Shown here in pieces: positions 1 to 10,073 of a stretch of 64,000 nucleotides of DNA. The notes below the pieces were generated by a model. It ran no database searches and was not told where the DNA came from. It was given only the letters and a program-made list of their open reading frames with translations. This DNA is from Symsagittifera roscoffensis. Taxonomy: Eukaryota > Xenacoelomorpha > Acoela > Convolutidae. Numbering within the stretch: position 1 is the first letter of the stretch; each line of letters starts with the position of its first letter. The translations under genes were made by a program, and so were the position numbers. Location of the stretch: positions 51,416,684-51,480,683 of the forward strand of contig NC_087064.1 in NCBI RefSeq assembly GCF_963678635.1, read 5' to 3'.

Positions 1-17
1 TATTGGGTAAAATTTTA

Positions 18-33
18 GGGTAAAATTTTACCC
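18..33. repeat. 16-bp perfect palindrome in a short repeat
   Basis: GGGTAAAATTTTACCC is its own reverse complement. The same half occurs directly before it (5-17) and again, diverged, at about 42-52. It sits in intronic or downstream sequence of the EGF-protein gene. Confidence 0.5.
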
Positions 34-192
34 GGAATCTAGGGTAAAGTTTTCTGAATTGTTGATCTAAAAAATTGCTGACAAGTTTGTTCAAACACCA
101 TCCCTACACCGTCTCAAAATTTTTGTATACAGGCCGCTGTCATGGATTATCTTTTGTTCGGAGAAGTTTAAGGCTTTTGTAGTTCAACTTAC

Positions 193-288
193 TCTCTGAA
201 CAGTCGTCTCCTAGGTAGCCCGGTTTGCATCGACACTCATTGGGCGTAAAACACTCGCCGTCGTTCTGACAAGGTTTAGAACAAGAAC
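193..288 (-). CDS. EGF-domain exon (exon 3) of a secreted protein gene
   Basis: On the minus strand this 96-nt exon is bounded by a TTTTTCTAG acceptor (AG at 290-289) and an AGA|GTAAGT donor (GT at 192-191). It encodes an EGF-like domain with all six cysteines at C-x3-C-x5-C-x5-C-x-C-x8-C spacing, and the typical CxPGY.G motif between the last cysteines. It enters and leaves in phase 1, the class 1-1 EGF exon that spreads by exon shuffling in animals. The previous exon (406-458) ends in phase 1, so the codon across the junction reads Cys and the frame stays open. The protein is therefore probably extracellular or a membrane ectodomain. Further exons must lie left of the window. EGF modules occur in many proteins, so the specific family cannot be named. 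Confidence 0.8.
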
Positions 289-405
289 CTAGAAAAACTC
301 AAATATCTCCATTTAGCTACAGCTATTGAATTTAAAAATGCATGTTGTCCTTTCATGAACTTCGAATGGTCTGAAAAATGAACTGCGGTTGTCAAATTCA
401 CTTAC

Positions 406-458
406 ATAAACATGTTTTGCTTCCGTCGTCGCTTTCCTGGAACGCACAACCTTCATAC
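406..458 (-). CDS. Exon 2 of the EGF-protein gene
   Basis: This 53-nt exon has an acceptor TATTTAG| (AG at 460-459) and a donor TTTAT|GTAAGT (GT at 405-404). It takes the phase-2 overhang of exon 1 (GA|G gives Glu) and delivers a phase-1 overhang to the EGF exon. It encodes 17 complete residues with two cysteines and several acidic residues, linking the signal peptide region to the EGF domain. Intron 2 (289-405) is 117 nt, a normal size for this sequence. The evidence is splice signals and phase agreement only; no domain can be called in so short a piece. Confidence 0.65.
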
Positions 459-539
459 CTAAATAGAAATTGCAATTAATTTGACAAGTTTTGATAATTT
501 GCGCACCCCTAGCGCAGATTTTCAAAATCCACAGATGCT

Positions 540-720
540 ATCAACCTTGAAGTCATTAAGCATTGAAAGCAGGGGCGGATTTAGGGGGGGGGGGAGCGGT
601 GGGAGGCTCCTCCCCAGGGATTCGACCCCCTGCCGACCCCCTTTTGTACTATTTTGAGATATCCTTTTTTGGTAACGGACCATAAAACTTTCTAAAGGCG
701 CATTTGGCGCCAATTTACAC
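540..720. repeat. GC-rich fragment, probably the end of a dispersed repeat
   Basis: CAGGGGCGGAT at 570-580 followed by an 11-base G run and a GC-rich tail stands out from AT-rich surroundings in intron 1 of the EGF-protein gene. It looks like the terminal piece of a non-autonomous DNA transposon. I cannot see a partner terminus, so this is a weak call. Confidence 0.25.
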
Positions 721-966
721 TAACTTTGAGGAGGGAGCGCGCGCCTTTTTGGTCTTTTTTTTTCAAAATTTATATATGAAATAGATTTGGTAAACCTAGA
801 TTGGAGACAGTTTGTATTGTTAGTTCTATCCTGAAGCAGGTTTCTGAATGGTCAGACTGCTGTTTCACTCCCCAAAAACTCTTCCAAAAAATAATAAGCA
901 AAAAAAATAAACTCATACGTTAGCTTGTTCAAACTATCGTGTTCAAAAACTGAGTAGAAGGACTTC

Positions 967-1274
967 TGAAACCAGCTCAAAACAAGTATTTAAAGTTTTT
1001 ATATATAACTTAATATTTATCACTTAGTTTATGCCAGAGAATTGATAATTAAAACAGCTTAGAAATCAGTTGCCTCTCTTTCTGCTCCAACCTCGCAAGA
1101 ATACCAGCATATACTTGATCTATTGTGATGAGGAAACATAGGAGTAAGATTAGGATTGGTTTGGACTAAGAAGTTGCACGAATCTATCCGGCCAAAAAAA
1201 AGCTAGCTTGACGAACAGAAGGTGCATCTTATCCAATATTACTGAATGAGAAGGCCACCCTGGATCTAATTTTA
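967..1274 (+). repeat. 5' LTR of the old element
   Basis: Begins TGAAACCAGCTC and aligns with 6101-6474 through conserved blocks such as AAGTATTTAA (TATA-like), AAGAAGTTGCACGAATCTA and ACTNNATGAG. It is shorter than its partner because of internal deletions. A decayed primer site with the same TGNNNCG-CC core as the intact element follows at about 1278. The exact right edge is uncertain by a few bases. Confidence 0.8.
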
Positions 1275-2673
1275 TATGCTTCGGCCAATGAGACTCGAGC
1301 AGACCTAATACTAATTTTGATTTTTAAAAAAATCTAAAATTAGACAAGATCAAAAGAATGTTGATTTAAATCATTAATACAATTTGCTTATTTCCACGTC
1401 TCAATGAATCTAATCAAGCAGAGCCAAAACTAAAGACGAAACCAGATTACACAAAAACGATAAACCAACTATTTGCATCACAAAGAAAATACAGACGACG
1501 GCGAAGTTTCAAAACTATTGGTGCAGTATATCTTCGTAATTAGAATATAAACTGCATTAAGTAGAGCCATAAAATTGACATAAGAAGCGATGTATTTTGA
1601 ATAACAAACAATAACTAAAGCTAAAGTTAAAAACATCAAAACTTCGACAAAAACTTTGCCTGCCTTCCAAGTTTAAATCTACAGTGAGTTTTTCTAAAAT
1701 CTTTTATGTCAAGTTAAAAATTTAAGAAAAAAAATACTAAAGTTGGTATAAAAACTAATTGTTGTTTGTTCGGCGATTTTTCGTTCTTCTCGAGAACCAT
1801 CATCTGTTCTTATATTTCTTCTTTAAATCAACAAAACAATTAATTTGTCACTTAATCAGGAACAAGATCATCAAGACGTTTTTTGGATCTTTAACCTTTT
1901 TTTAATACAGTAATTCTACTTCATTTATATGATAACTAAGGCTTTTCCTTATTAACTTCAAACTCTATAACTAAATTCCCAAATCAGATTATCAGCGCTT
2001 CTCCGTGTATAATTTTAAAAATTTTAATAAAAAACCTTCCTACTTAGATTTTTTAAAAACAAATCATCAAGGCTTCCCTTGGATCTCCTAAATTTTCTCT
2101 TTCAAATGCAAAGTTCCCCCTTAAAATAAGCGTCTAACGGCTCAAAACACCGACTCAGTCTGTCTACAAACTTCTCATAAGATCCAGGACAATCTGAGGA
2201 ATTTTCACTAAGAATTCACTTTTTAAGTTAAGCTAAAAGGTGAAGAACATTGGTTACTGATCCTTCACTTCACCCCTACCTCTTGATTGACCCAGGCTTA
2301 TAAAAGCACTTAGAATTAGTAGGCTCTAAAATAGTATCTAACGACCTAATGGTATTCTAACTAAACCTGAACCTTGTTGATTGACCTACTAATCTGCAAC
2401 CCCCAATCTCGTTTCAATCCACATCTAAATAAGGTTAACACTATTTAATTGTAAAAAAAAAACGCCACAAACGTTTGAGAGCAGTAAAAACATCAGTCTA
2501 TCGAATTGATATACTCTCCCCAACCCGTCTTGCCACAACAATACGACCCGAGGGCTCAAAAAGAGTAAGAATTAACGGTTTAGGAAATAGCAATCAATAA
2601 CTGCATTTTGAATCAATCATTCTAACAGTTAAGTCAAGAGATAGCTTAACAAACAAACAATAGTTATTCATAA
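1275..2673 (+). other. Noncoding leader of the old element
   Basis: Aligns with the leader of the intact element (8351-9605). Conserved pieces include two copies of the GATCATCAAGG...CCTTGGATC hairpin (about 1866-1889 and 2062-2085), the GTGAAGAAC...CTTCAC stem (about 2240-2270) and the TCTAACG repeats. No ORF of note is seen. Confidence 0.7.
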
Positions 2674-2856
2674 TTGTTTAATCAAGCCTCTAGATACGAT
2701 CTTGTCATAACGCGAAACAAACAAAAAATAGGATACAAGCGATTGAAAAAGCAACCAAAAAAGACAATTATTTCCAGTCAAACCGAAATCTTGAAAAATA
2801 ATATTTCTAAGAAAGGAAACGCACTTTCAAAAGCAGCCAACAACCAGATAAAATAG
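2674..2856 (+). pseudogene. Remnant of ORF1 (basic protein) of the old element
   Basis: The peptide shares the RYDLVIT...IGY.R.KKQ pattern with residues 23-50 of ORF1 in the intact element (9606-10073) and is equally rich in Lys and Arg. The original start is missing and the frame ends early at 2856. Its survival in both copies shows ORF1 is an ancestral gene of this family, not a chance ORF. Confidence 0.65.
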
Positions 2857-2859
2857 CAA

Positions 2860-5072
2860 AATCACAAAAATGATCAAAACAAACAAGTCAACGAGCAACG
2901 ATTTTTATCTGATCTACCTAGCAAATATAATGAAATCTCAGAAAATGGTAATTTCACTATTAAAACTCTATCAACAGATTTAGATAAAACAACCACAAAA
3001 AACACAAACAGATGTTATAGAATTAAGTTTCTCAAGAATTTTATTCAGTATATTGAAAATATACAACATAAATTTTCACATTGAGTAGACTCAATACTTA
3101 CAAATGATGTTTTTTTTTCAATCATCAATAGTTATATCTCCATATTAGATACAGATGAAACGTTTGTTGTATCCTAACCCCAAACATCTTGACATTCAGA
3201 CATTCAGACATAAATCTCATCTAACAATTTTAAAAAGCAGTTAGCAAAAATTTTACTAATAATAAAAGCTGACTTACAAATCATACTAGCATGTTTTATA
3301 CTAGATAATTTTGACCATAACCTAGACCTAACTGAATAATCTAGAGAAAAATTTTGTAGACTCTGTGACAAAAGCACATATTTGGCAGAAGAAATGGATT
3401 ATGTATGGGACCTTGAATGGTGCCAAGATAAGTTTCTTGACATATCAATTGATATTTCAAGATCAGCAGTTCAAAACATTTCAGTATATAAAAACTATCT
3501 AAGGTCATTTCATTAACAACAGATACAACGCCATTGAACTACAATACAAATACATTTGACATTAGTTTAAAGTCAATTACTAAACAAAATTTTACGATAG
3601 GACAATTGACAATAGTCGATGTTCAATAGTCTAAGTTCGAACATTCTAAACTCCTGGCTGGAACAACAACGCTAAACCAACAAGATATTCAAACACCATC
3701 GCTTTTTACTATCGACAAAATAGTTTCTTTTTACTACCAGTAACAACAAAACAAAGTATATCACTATTCACCCAACAAGCACAACCCCACATAAAAAAGA
3801 ATTACACCCCAATTCCCCAAAAAAAAACATACAATCAACAGCTAAACCAACTGTTTTTCTTAAATACTGGCAATAGGATAACAAAAATACTGATTGTTAA
3901 CTAAAAGGGGGTCTTTTACTAGACTGAAAAACAAAATGGAAACTAGTTTGCAAACCCTGACTAACTTTTTTGCAAATAGTAATATTAGTCACGACACAGC
4001 TCACCCAATTCAAATAAAGCAAAATCAATCTCTTGATGACAACTATAATCAGCAACTGCCAAAACTACAAATCTCTATTCAGTTAGCTTCCATGATAAAA
4101 GAAAAACTTAAACAGATCACACTGAAAGCTATCCATATTTTCAACGAAACGAACTCAATCCAACCTACGGACATTTCAGTAACAAAAATCAGCTACATTT
4201 CTCAGACGATGAAGATATTTTCCATCAAAGATAACAAAAACAACATATTTATAATCAAAGGAAAAATCAATGGAACAAAATTAATAAGCCAGATGATCTT
4301 CTCTAACCAGATTTTTCAAACCATAGTTAGACCCACCAAAAATTCAACCACAAAAAAAATAAATTCGTCAAGAAATCAAATTTTACACCACCAAATCGTA
4401 ATACACAAATGCAATACCCAATGCGTACTCAAGGTGACCAACCAGGGACAAAGAGAGATGAAATATCATTGCCATAATAACTCTAACAACATGAAATTAG
4501 CCGAAACCATTTAAAAAGAACTTACCCATAAACCTAACATCACATCCATCGCATCAAACAAACCAATAATTGTTTTCACAGGAACAGATCCTGAATATTC
4601 AGTCGATGATTGTTTAAACGCTGTTACAGCAAATTAAGTTCAAGTTTAGTCCCAGAACCTATTAACAAACTTCTGAACAGAACTTATTAACGCACCTCAA
4701 AATTGGGTTCACAGACTTATCAAATCACAGAGCTACAAATCACACTCGACGGAGCAGCTCAAAAATGGTTTTCAGTCTTACCAACAGAAATCAAATCAGT
4801 TTGCCGACTTTTGCGGTAAGATTAGAAACACTAGTACGAAAAGTATATTGCATTAATAGACATGATTATTAAAAATGAAACTGACCGAAATTTTAATGAT
4901 GACCTTTTTACCACAATTGAGTAAAAAAGCGAAAAAGAAAAGAGCCCACATCTCTCGTCATTTGGTGAAAGCGATATAGGTTTTCAAAAACTGAACAAGC
5001 AGAAATCACAATAAATCTAGAAGAATAAAAAAATAAAATTACAAAATGTTTCTAACATTCAAACAACTACCT

Positions 5073-5129
<57 letters not shown>

Positions 5130-5330
5130 CATAAAAGAGTCAGATAATGAATTAGCAGAAATCAATACACAAAAAAAATTAATTTATAAGAACCCGAATT
5201 TAAAAGATAAACTCTCATTTAAAAATTGGTGTGAAATTTGTAGAAGATACGGACACAGGAAAAAACAACAAGATAAACCAAAATAACCACAGAAACAAAA
5301 GACAAAACGCCTGACAGAAAAAACAGAAAA
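2860..5330 (+). pseudogene. Decayed gag of the old element
   Basis: Aligned with gag of the intact element (10048 onward) but broken by many stops and frameshifts. Recognisable pieces are the MDYVWD.EW segment near 3394, the capsid start FTGTDPEYSVDD near 4577, the GAAQKWFSVLP motif near 4755, and the CCHC knuckle core WCEICRRYGH near 5228. An open stretch at 3894-4514 is a frameshifted read of the low-complexity N-terminal part, not a gene. Homology ends soon after the knuckle. Confidence 0.75.
5076..5128. repeat. (AT)n microsatellite
   Basis: About 26 uninterrupted AT dinucleotides inside the old gag remnant; the intact element has no such run at the matching place, so it grew after insertion. 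Confidence 0.95.
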
Positions 5331-6100
5331 GGTTATTAGCAAGTAGAGACTCTACTCACCGGTGATGAACGTCCTGATCATGTAGTGTACAGCTGGTTTC
5401 ACAAACCGAGCCAGAATCACACTTAGACACAACCCCTCAATTATTTTAACAAGCACAAATTTCCAAGCAGACAATGGGTGAACAAATTTTTAAAATAAAC
5501 AAGCTAAATCAAACGCTTCAGCAGCAAAAACTAATGAGGTCATACTCAAACTGAATCACTAAAAGCGCATATGTTTTTAATGTAAGGATTTCACAGAGCA
5601 AAAGAAGCGAGCAGCAGTAGGTAGATGAGAAATTAACAATATTCCGACTATTGGATTGGCAAACATTATATATTTTTTTGCTTGCTGCAGTCATCACCCT
5701 CGCAGGATAAAGAGTTTGGAGCCAATATCAAAGCTAAGATATCTATTGAAAAAGATCAATGGTCAACTCAGTATTGAAACTCAAACATACGAGTCTTTGT
5801 AACTTGGCGTTTCACTCAGAGAGTTCAAACCCTATCTCGCTATTTGATCGATACGAACGAATAGTTGAGAATGCACGCAGCCTCACTCAAACTTACGAAA
5901 TCGACACTCCATTGGCACAAACCTGCAACTTCAATACGATCCTTTTGATTCACAACCTTATCTGAATCTCCGTCAATATTATCACAAATTTTCACTGACT
6001 TAATCAATCAACACTCTCTGCAAAAAATCTAGAAGGCACTCCATCGATCCCTCGCAAGAAAAACTTTGATTCAAAAAAAACTTCCTAAAACCCGGATGGC
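5331..6100 (+). other. 3' noncoding remnant of the old element
   Basis: Contains a GAACGTCCTGATCATG block matching the AGGACGTCCTGAGCATG block of the intact element (25714-25730) and the conserved AAAACCCGGATGG segment just before the 3' LTR. A 68-codon open frame at 5759-5965 has no recognisable content. Confidence 0.5.
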
Positions 6101-6474
6101 TGGAACCAGATCAAAACAAGTATTTAAAGTAATTTTTATATACCTCAAAACTTATCACAGTAAAATATTTAGAACTAAGCAATCATGATATTTTACTACA
6201 ACTTATAATAAATTTTGAAACTATTCAGAGTTGCAGCTAAAGGAAATTTTTTAAAGCTTAGAAATCAGTTGCCTCAATCTCTCCTCTAATCTCACAAGAA
6301 TACCAGTACATACTAGATCGATTGAGACTAAGAAATATAAGAATAAGATTAGGATTGGTATAAGACTAAGAAGTTGAACGAATCTATCCGGCCGAAATTA
6401 AGATAGCGTGACGAACAGACGGTGTACCTTATCCGAAATTACTCTATGAGAAGGCCACCCAGGACCTAAACTCA
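6101..6474 (+). repeat. 3' LTR of the old element
   Basis: Starts TGGAACCAGATC and ends CCTAAACTCA, the same termini as the intact LTR (TGGAACCTGATC to CCTAACTCA). It is followed by the target duplication CTTC. It is closer to the intact LTR than its own 5' partner is. Confidence 0.85.
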
Positions 6475-6831
6475 CTTCAAAGCAGCAATTTTTTTGGATT
6501 AAATAACTGTCATGTATTTAGATTTATAATTACAAAAAATGTATAATCTGAAAAATAGACAAAAGCGGTCAGCTGATTGCTTAAAGGATATGCCATAGAC
6601 TGACTTCACATGCAATAAAGGTTGCTCTGGAATTAACTCAGAAGGTTCCGACCTCAACTAAGTTGTCGAAAAGCGTGTATTTTAAGTGCGTAAATTGTCG
6701 AATGAGTTTTTATAGGCGTCGTAACTCGTTACTAGGTACCAAAGGGGGAAGCAATTAGAGAGCTCCGTTGAGGACTTTAGGAGCTGCACATTTTCTTACG
6801 GTTTCGGTCGCACAAGCGGATTTTTACTCAC

Positions 6832-6956
6832 TCGTATTCACAGTAAATTTTGTTGGTGCTTTTGACTCCGCCACATAATACAGCCAATAATACCACCAAT
6901 GGAACAATAACTCTAAGCAAAAATCTAACAGTAGCTGTGCATTTTTTCAACAACAT
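6832..6956 (-). CDS. Exon 1 of the EGF-protein gene: start codon and signal peptide
   Basis: Reading minus from the ATG at 6956 gives 41 codons and two bases up to a TACGA|GTGAGT donor (GT at 6831-6830). Residues 1-15 are basic (KK, then R and R), residues 16-30 are strongly hydrophobic (VIVPLVVLLAVLCGG), and small residues follow: a clear secretory signal peptide with probable cleavage near residues 30-34. The phase-2 end matches exon 2 (406-458). Intron 1 is 6.37 kb and contains the whole old LTR element at 967-6474. Alternatives are a chance ORF, but start, signal peptide, donor and phases all agree. Confidence 0.65.
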
Positions 6957-7942
6957 AAGGAAAAGGAGAGATAAAACTGCTCTAACGTGGATTAACTAAT
7001 ATAAAGAGGAATAGTGTAAAATCAAAAGGTATAGATTGTATTGTCCTCTTTTACCACATGAACGCATGAATAAGTGAAAATTAAGATTGAGTATTCGAGC
7101 AGTATTTAAATTCAGCCACCGTAAATGGTAACAAAAGGCGAAGTATTGTATATCGTTTTATTTAGATGGTAAGTCGGTGTTGAGTTTGGAAATGGCGCTT
7201 TGTATCGAAGAGAAAGAAACCTCGCACTATGAATTGACCTGCAATTTTGACAGATAAAGGGGTGAACAGTGAAGCTAGTTCAAATATTACCAAGAGATTT
7301 TGAGCCTAACGCTTGTCACTTTGTTCAAATACATTCAATGTATTTAAGCCAACACACAGAATTCGACAATATTTCTGACGTTCATATTCGATTTACAAAT
7401 TTCTGCTCGTTGGGCCACCCTAATTTTGAAAATTTGATGCTTTTGGGCGTTGTTATTGTGGGGGTTCTCAATTGAGGTTTTAACGCCGCTCAAAAAAACG
7501 TACACATGGGACATCCATACATCCAAAATGCTATTGCCATACAGGATTTCTTTAATTATTTCTCCCCTATGATACCTGGTAACAAATCTACCCCCCCCCC
7601 CCATAAAGTTTGATTTAACGCTTAAGGATATGTGAGTTTTGTACCGATTCTGTTACAAATCTCTCACTTATGCAAAGGGGGTTTTAACATATCCATCAAA
7701 CAATTCCGTACAACTTTTCCATGAGAAATAGTTGTCATACAATTCTCTTTAATAAATAGGATTCTATGTTAAGCTTTAAAAAAATTTGAAATGAAAATGA
7801 ATACGAGAATATGACTGTTTTTATTTATGAAGATCTGGACAGATTTCATGGCTAGACGTTGGTATATTAATTTGTTTCATGACAAACTTTTCTAGAAAAA
7901 AAAACATTTTGTCTTAAAGCAAAATGATATACCAATATGTAG
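6957..7942 (-). promoter_or_regulatory. 5' flank of the EGF-protein gene
   Basis: About 1 kb lies between the start codon of the EGF-protein gene and the 5' LTR of the 18.9-kb element. No strong TATA or initiator can be singled out; AT-rich TATA-like stretches near 7000-7010 (minus strand) are candidates. Short ORFs at 7269-7604 on both strands look like chance. A 15-base C run lies near 7588-7602. The gene and the element are arranged head to head and are transcribed away from each other. Confidence 0.3.
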
Positions 7943-8350
7943 TGGAACCTGATCTAAACTACATTTTATGATTGGATAAATTAAATGTTTTACCAATGTA
8001 AAGTATTTAATATTAACCAATCATGATCCATCTAACTAACAACCCACTTATTTGTAAGTGCTGAAGTTACTTGTAATTTCAGCACCAGAGAGATTTGAAT
8101 TTAACTTAGAAATTAGTTGAACTCTCCCGAGCACTTCAGCAGCCGCAATAAACCAGTATACCCTAGATCTATTGAGCCTAGCAGAGACTAGTTAAACAAC
8201 CTGAGACTAGATAGTATAAGAGTAAGATTAGGATCGGTATTAGACTAAGAAGTTGCACGAATCTATCCGGCCGAAAATAAGATAGCGTGACGAGCAGACG
8301 GTGTACCCTATCCGAAATTACTCTATGAGTTACACTTCGGTCCTAACTCA
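7943..8350 (+). repeat. 5' LTR of the intact element
   Basis: 408 bp, TGGAACCTGA to TCCTAACTCA. AAGTATTTAATATT at about 8002-8015 is a TATA-like motif that is also kept in both LTRs of the old element. AATAAA at 8147-8152 is a candidate polyadenylation signal. The promoter and the polyadenylation roles are inferred from position and conservation. Confidence 0.95.
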
Positions 8351-8352
8351 TC

Positions 8353-8370
8353 TGGTGCGACCATAAGTCT
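8353..8370 (+). other. Primer binding site
   Basis: TGGTGCGACCATAAGTCT begins two bases after the LTR. TGG pairs with the CCA end of a tRNA, the standard arrangement for minus-strand priming. I cannot assign the tRNA from memory. A decayed counterpart follows the old 5' LTR at about 1278. Confidence 0.75.
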
Positions 8371-9001
8371 CGAACAAGACCTTAATAGATTAGAATTAAC
8401 CAAAATAGATTAGAAATTAGACAAAAACATTTACAAAATGTTATACGACAATAATTTAATCGAAATGTCTCTACGACTCAATAGATCAGAGCCAATATTC
8501 CGAACCATAACAGAACTACCCGGAATTGGAAGAAGACCTCGAACCAAAGACGACATACGACAAAGTAGAAACTTGCCGTATAGTTATATGATAGTTCGGC
8601 AAAAGCCAGAACAAACTTTTATATTTCGAATACTACTTGCAATGAATTTAGATTTCCATTTGCAAACATAAAACCTTGAAGTTACTCTTCAAAATCATTT
8701 CAGGCGCTAAACAAATTTATTAATATACAATAACGATTGATAAAAAGATCTAAGATCGTTTTCCTAAAACTCTGCAGTATTATACAAAACATGTTTGAAA
8801 AATATTTATTGGAAAATAAAAATAAAAATTAGTAGCATGACAATAAATGGTTAGTAATCATAAATCATCCTGTTGTTCCAGCTTCATCATCTAAAACATA
8901 ACAGCAATCATAAACCCACTAATATCATCAAAACACTAAATCTTTCCTTTACACACATTTAAAATTTTATTAAAACTTAAATTCACTTAATTTTAAAACC
9001 A

Positions 9002-9086
9002 GATCATCAAGGCTTATCCTTGGATCTTAAATCATTTTCTACTTAATTAAATTTCAAATTTGATCATCAAGGCTTATCCTTGGATC
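9002..9086 (+). repeat. Twin leader hairpins, 60 bp apart
   Basis: The 25-nt unit GATCATCAAGGCTTATCCTTGGATC occurs at 9002-9026 and identically at 9062-9086. Each can fold as GATC-CAAGG / CTTAT loop / CCTTG-GATC with a 2-nt bulge. The old element keeps a diverged pair (1866-1889 and 2062-2085). Candidate dimerisation or packaging element. Confidence 0.7.
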
Positions 9087-9605
9087 AAACAGAACAACTT
9101 TGTTCTCCCCCACCCACTTAATTAGTGTCTAACGACCTCAAACGTCGATTCACTACCCAACCCTTTCTAAAGACCTAAGACTAATAGAAATTTTTAAACA
9201 AAACTAATCATTCAAATTAGGATAAACAGTGAAGAACTTCGGTTATTCATCCTTCACTTGACCCCCCCCCTCTTACCAGACCCAGGATAAATCTTAGACT
9301 TAGTAAGTTTAAAATAGTATCTAACGAACTACTCGCGTTCTAATTATACCTGAACCTTGTGGATCGATTTACTATTCTCCAACCCTTGAACACAATCACT
9401 ACCCCTAAGTAAGATTAAGTAAGTTAACACCTTAACTTATACTAGCCACGAGAAAGTAAAAAATCATTCTTCGGAATCGATATACTTTTCTCTCCAACCC
9501 TGAACAAACAGACCCAGGTTAAGCTAACCAAAAAATCGTAAGAACTAACAGTTTAGGAAAATAGAAATCATTTAACAACCCTTTGCATCCGTCATTCTAA
9601 ACCTT

Positions 9606-10073
9606 ATGTCATTTAAAAACCTAGGAAATAAACAAACAATCGTTTTACACAATTGTGAAATAGATAACAAAAAATACGACCTTGTAATCACACCTCATAC
9701 ACAAACAGTTGGATACATTCGAACAAAACGACAAACACTAAAAAGAAAAATAATAACGAAACAAAGACAAATAACACGAAAAAGATTTTCAAAAAATCGA
9801 AACGCATTTTCAGAATCAGAAACCAACAGTTTAGACGAACTTTACAAACTTAAAGAATCAATAGATAAAAATTGCCCAATTCACGATCAATTATATTTCT
9901 CTGACTCAGAAACAACTTCAAATTCATCACAAAGAGGAAAAAGAAGAATAAAAAAGCAGTACAAACACAAACCAGTACATTTATACAATTGGAATCAACC
10001 AATTCGACACATTAATAATTACATATTAACAGTAATCGAACGAAAAAATGAGTTCAACGCACACCCCAGGTGA
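9606..10073 (+). CDS. ORF1: small basic protein upstream of gag
   Basis: 155 codons, very rich in Lys and Arg (for example runs such as KRQTLKRKIITKQR and RGKRRIKKQYKHK), with an acidic Ser/Asp stretch at about residues 98-110. No transmembrane segment or known domain. It overlaps the gag-pol start by 26 nt (ATG at 10048) in a different frame. The old element retains a recognisable remnant at 2674-2856, so the ORF is a long-standing part of the family. A nucleic-acid-binding or regulatory role (as with small basic regulatory proteins of complex retroviruses) is only a guess from composition. Confidence 0.75.
   Translation: MSFKNLGNKQTIVLHNCEIDNKKYDLVITPHTQTVGYIRTKRQTLKRKIITKQRQITRKRFSKNRNAFSESETNSLDELYKLKESIDKNCPIHDQLYFSDSETTSNSSQRGKRRIKKQYKHKPVHLYNWNQPIRHINNYILTVIERKNEFNAHPR

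Larger units (their letters stand above)
967..6474 (+). mobile_element. Old, internally deleted LTR retroelement (pol and env missing)
   Basis: Two diverged LTRs (967-1274 and 6101-6474) bracket 4.8 kb that aligns piece by piece with the leader, ORF1, gag and extreme 3' noncoding part of the intact element at 7943-26867. The target duplication CTTC is still visible at 963-966 and 6475-6478, so this was a complete insertion event. Homology stops shortly after the gag zinc knuckle (about 5300) and resumes in the region just upstream of the 3' LTR. Everything from protease to the last ORF, over 12 kb, is absent. All reading frames carry stops and frameshifts. It lies in intron 1 of the EGF-protein gene, in the opposite orientation to that gene. 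Confidence 0.9.
8351..9605 (+). other. Leader of the intact element with several small hairpins
   Basis: About 1.25 kb between LTR and ORF1, conserved in block order with the old element. Contains duplicated hairpins (9002-9086), a GTGAAG...CTTCAC stem at about 9231-9259, and repeated TCTAACG boxes near 9127 and 9321. A 77-codon ORF at 8438-8671 begins soon after the primer site; it has no counterpart visible in the old copy and may be a chance upstream ORF. Such leaders hold packaging and dimerisation signals in retroviruses; here that is inference. Confidence 0.6.

Noticed and set aside
313..525. 70-codon minus-strand ORF over exon 2 of the EGF gene
   Set aside because: Lies in a different frame from the phase-consistent exon 406-458 and has no domain; a shadow.
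8438..8671. 77-codon ORF in the leader as a viral gene
   Set aside because: No counterpart in the old copy and no recognisable content; kept only as a note under the leader.
10048..10073. CCCAG|GTGAAG near the gag start as the env splice donor
   Set aside because: The motif is acceptable, but its phase does not join cleanly to the candidate acceptors at 19328 or 20402, so I do not claim it.
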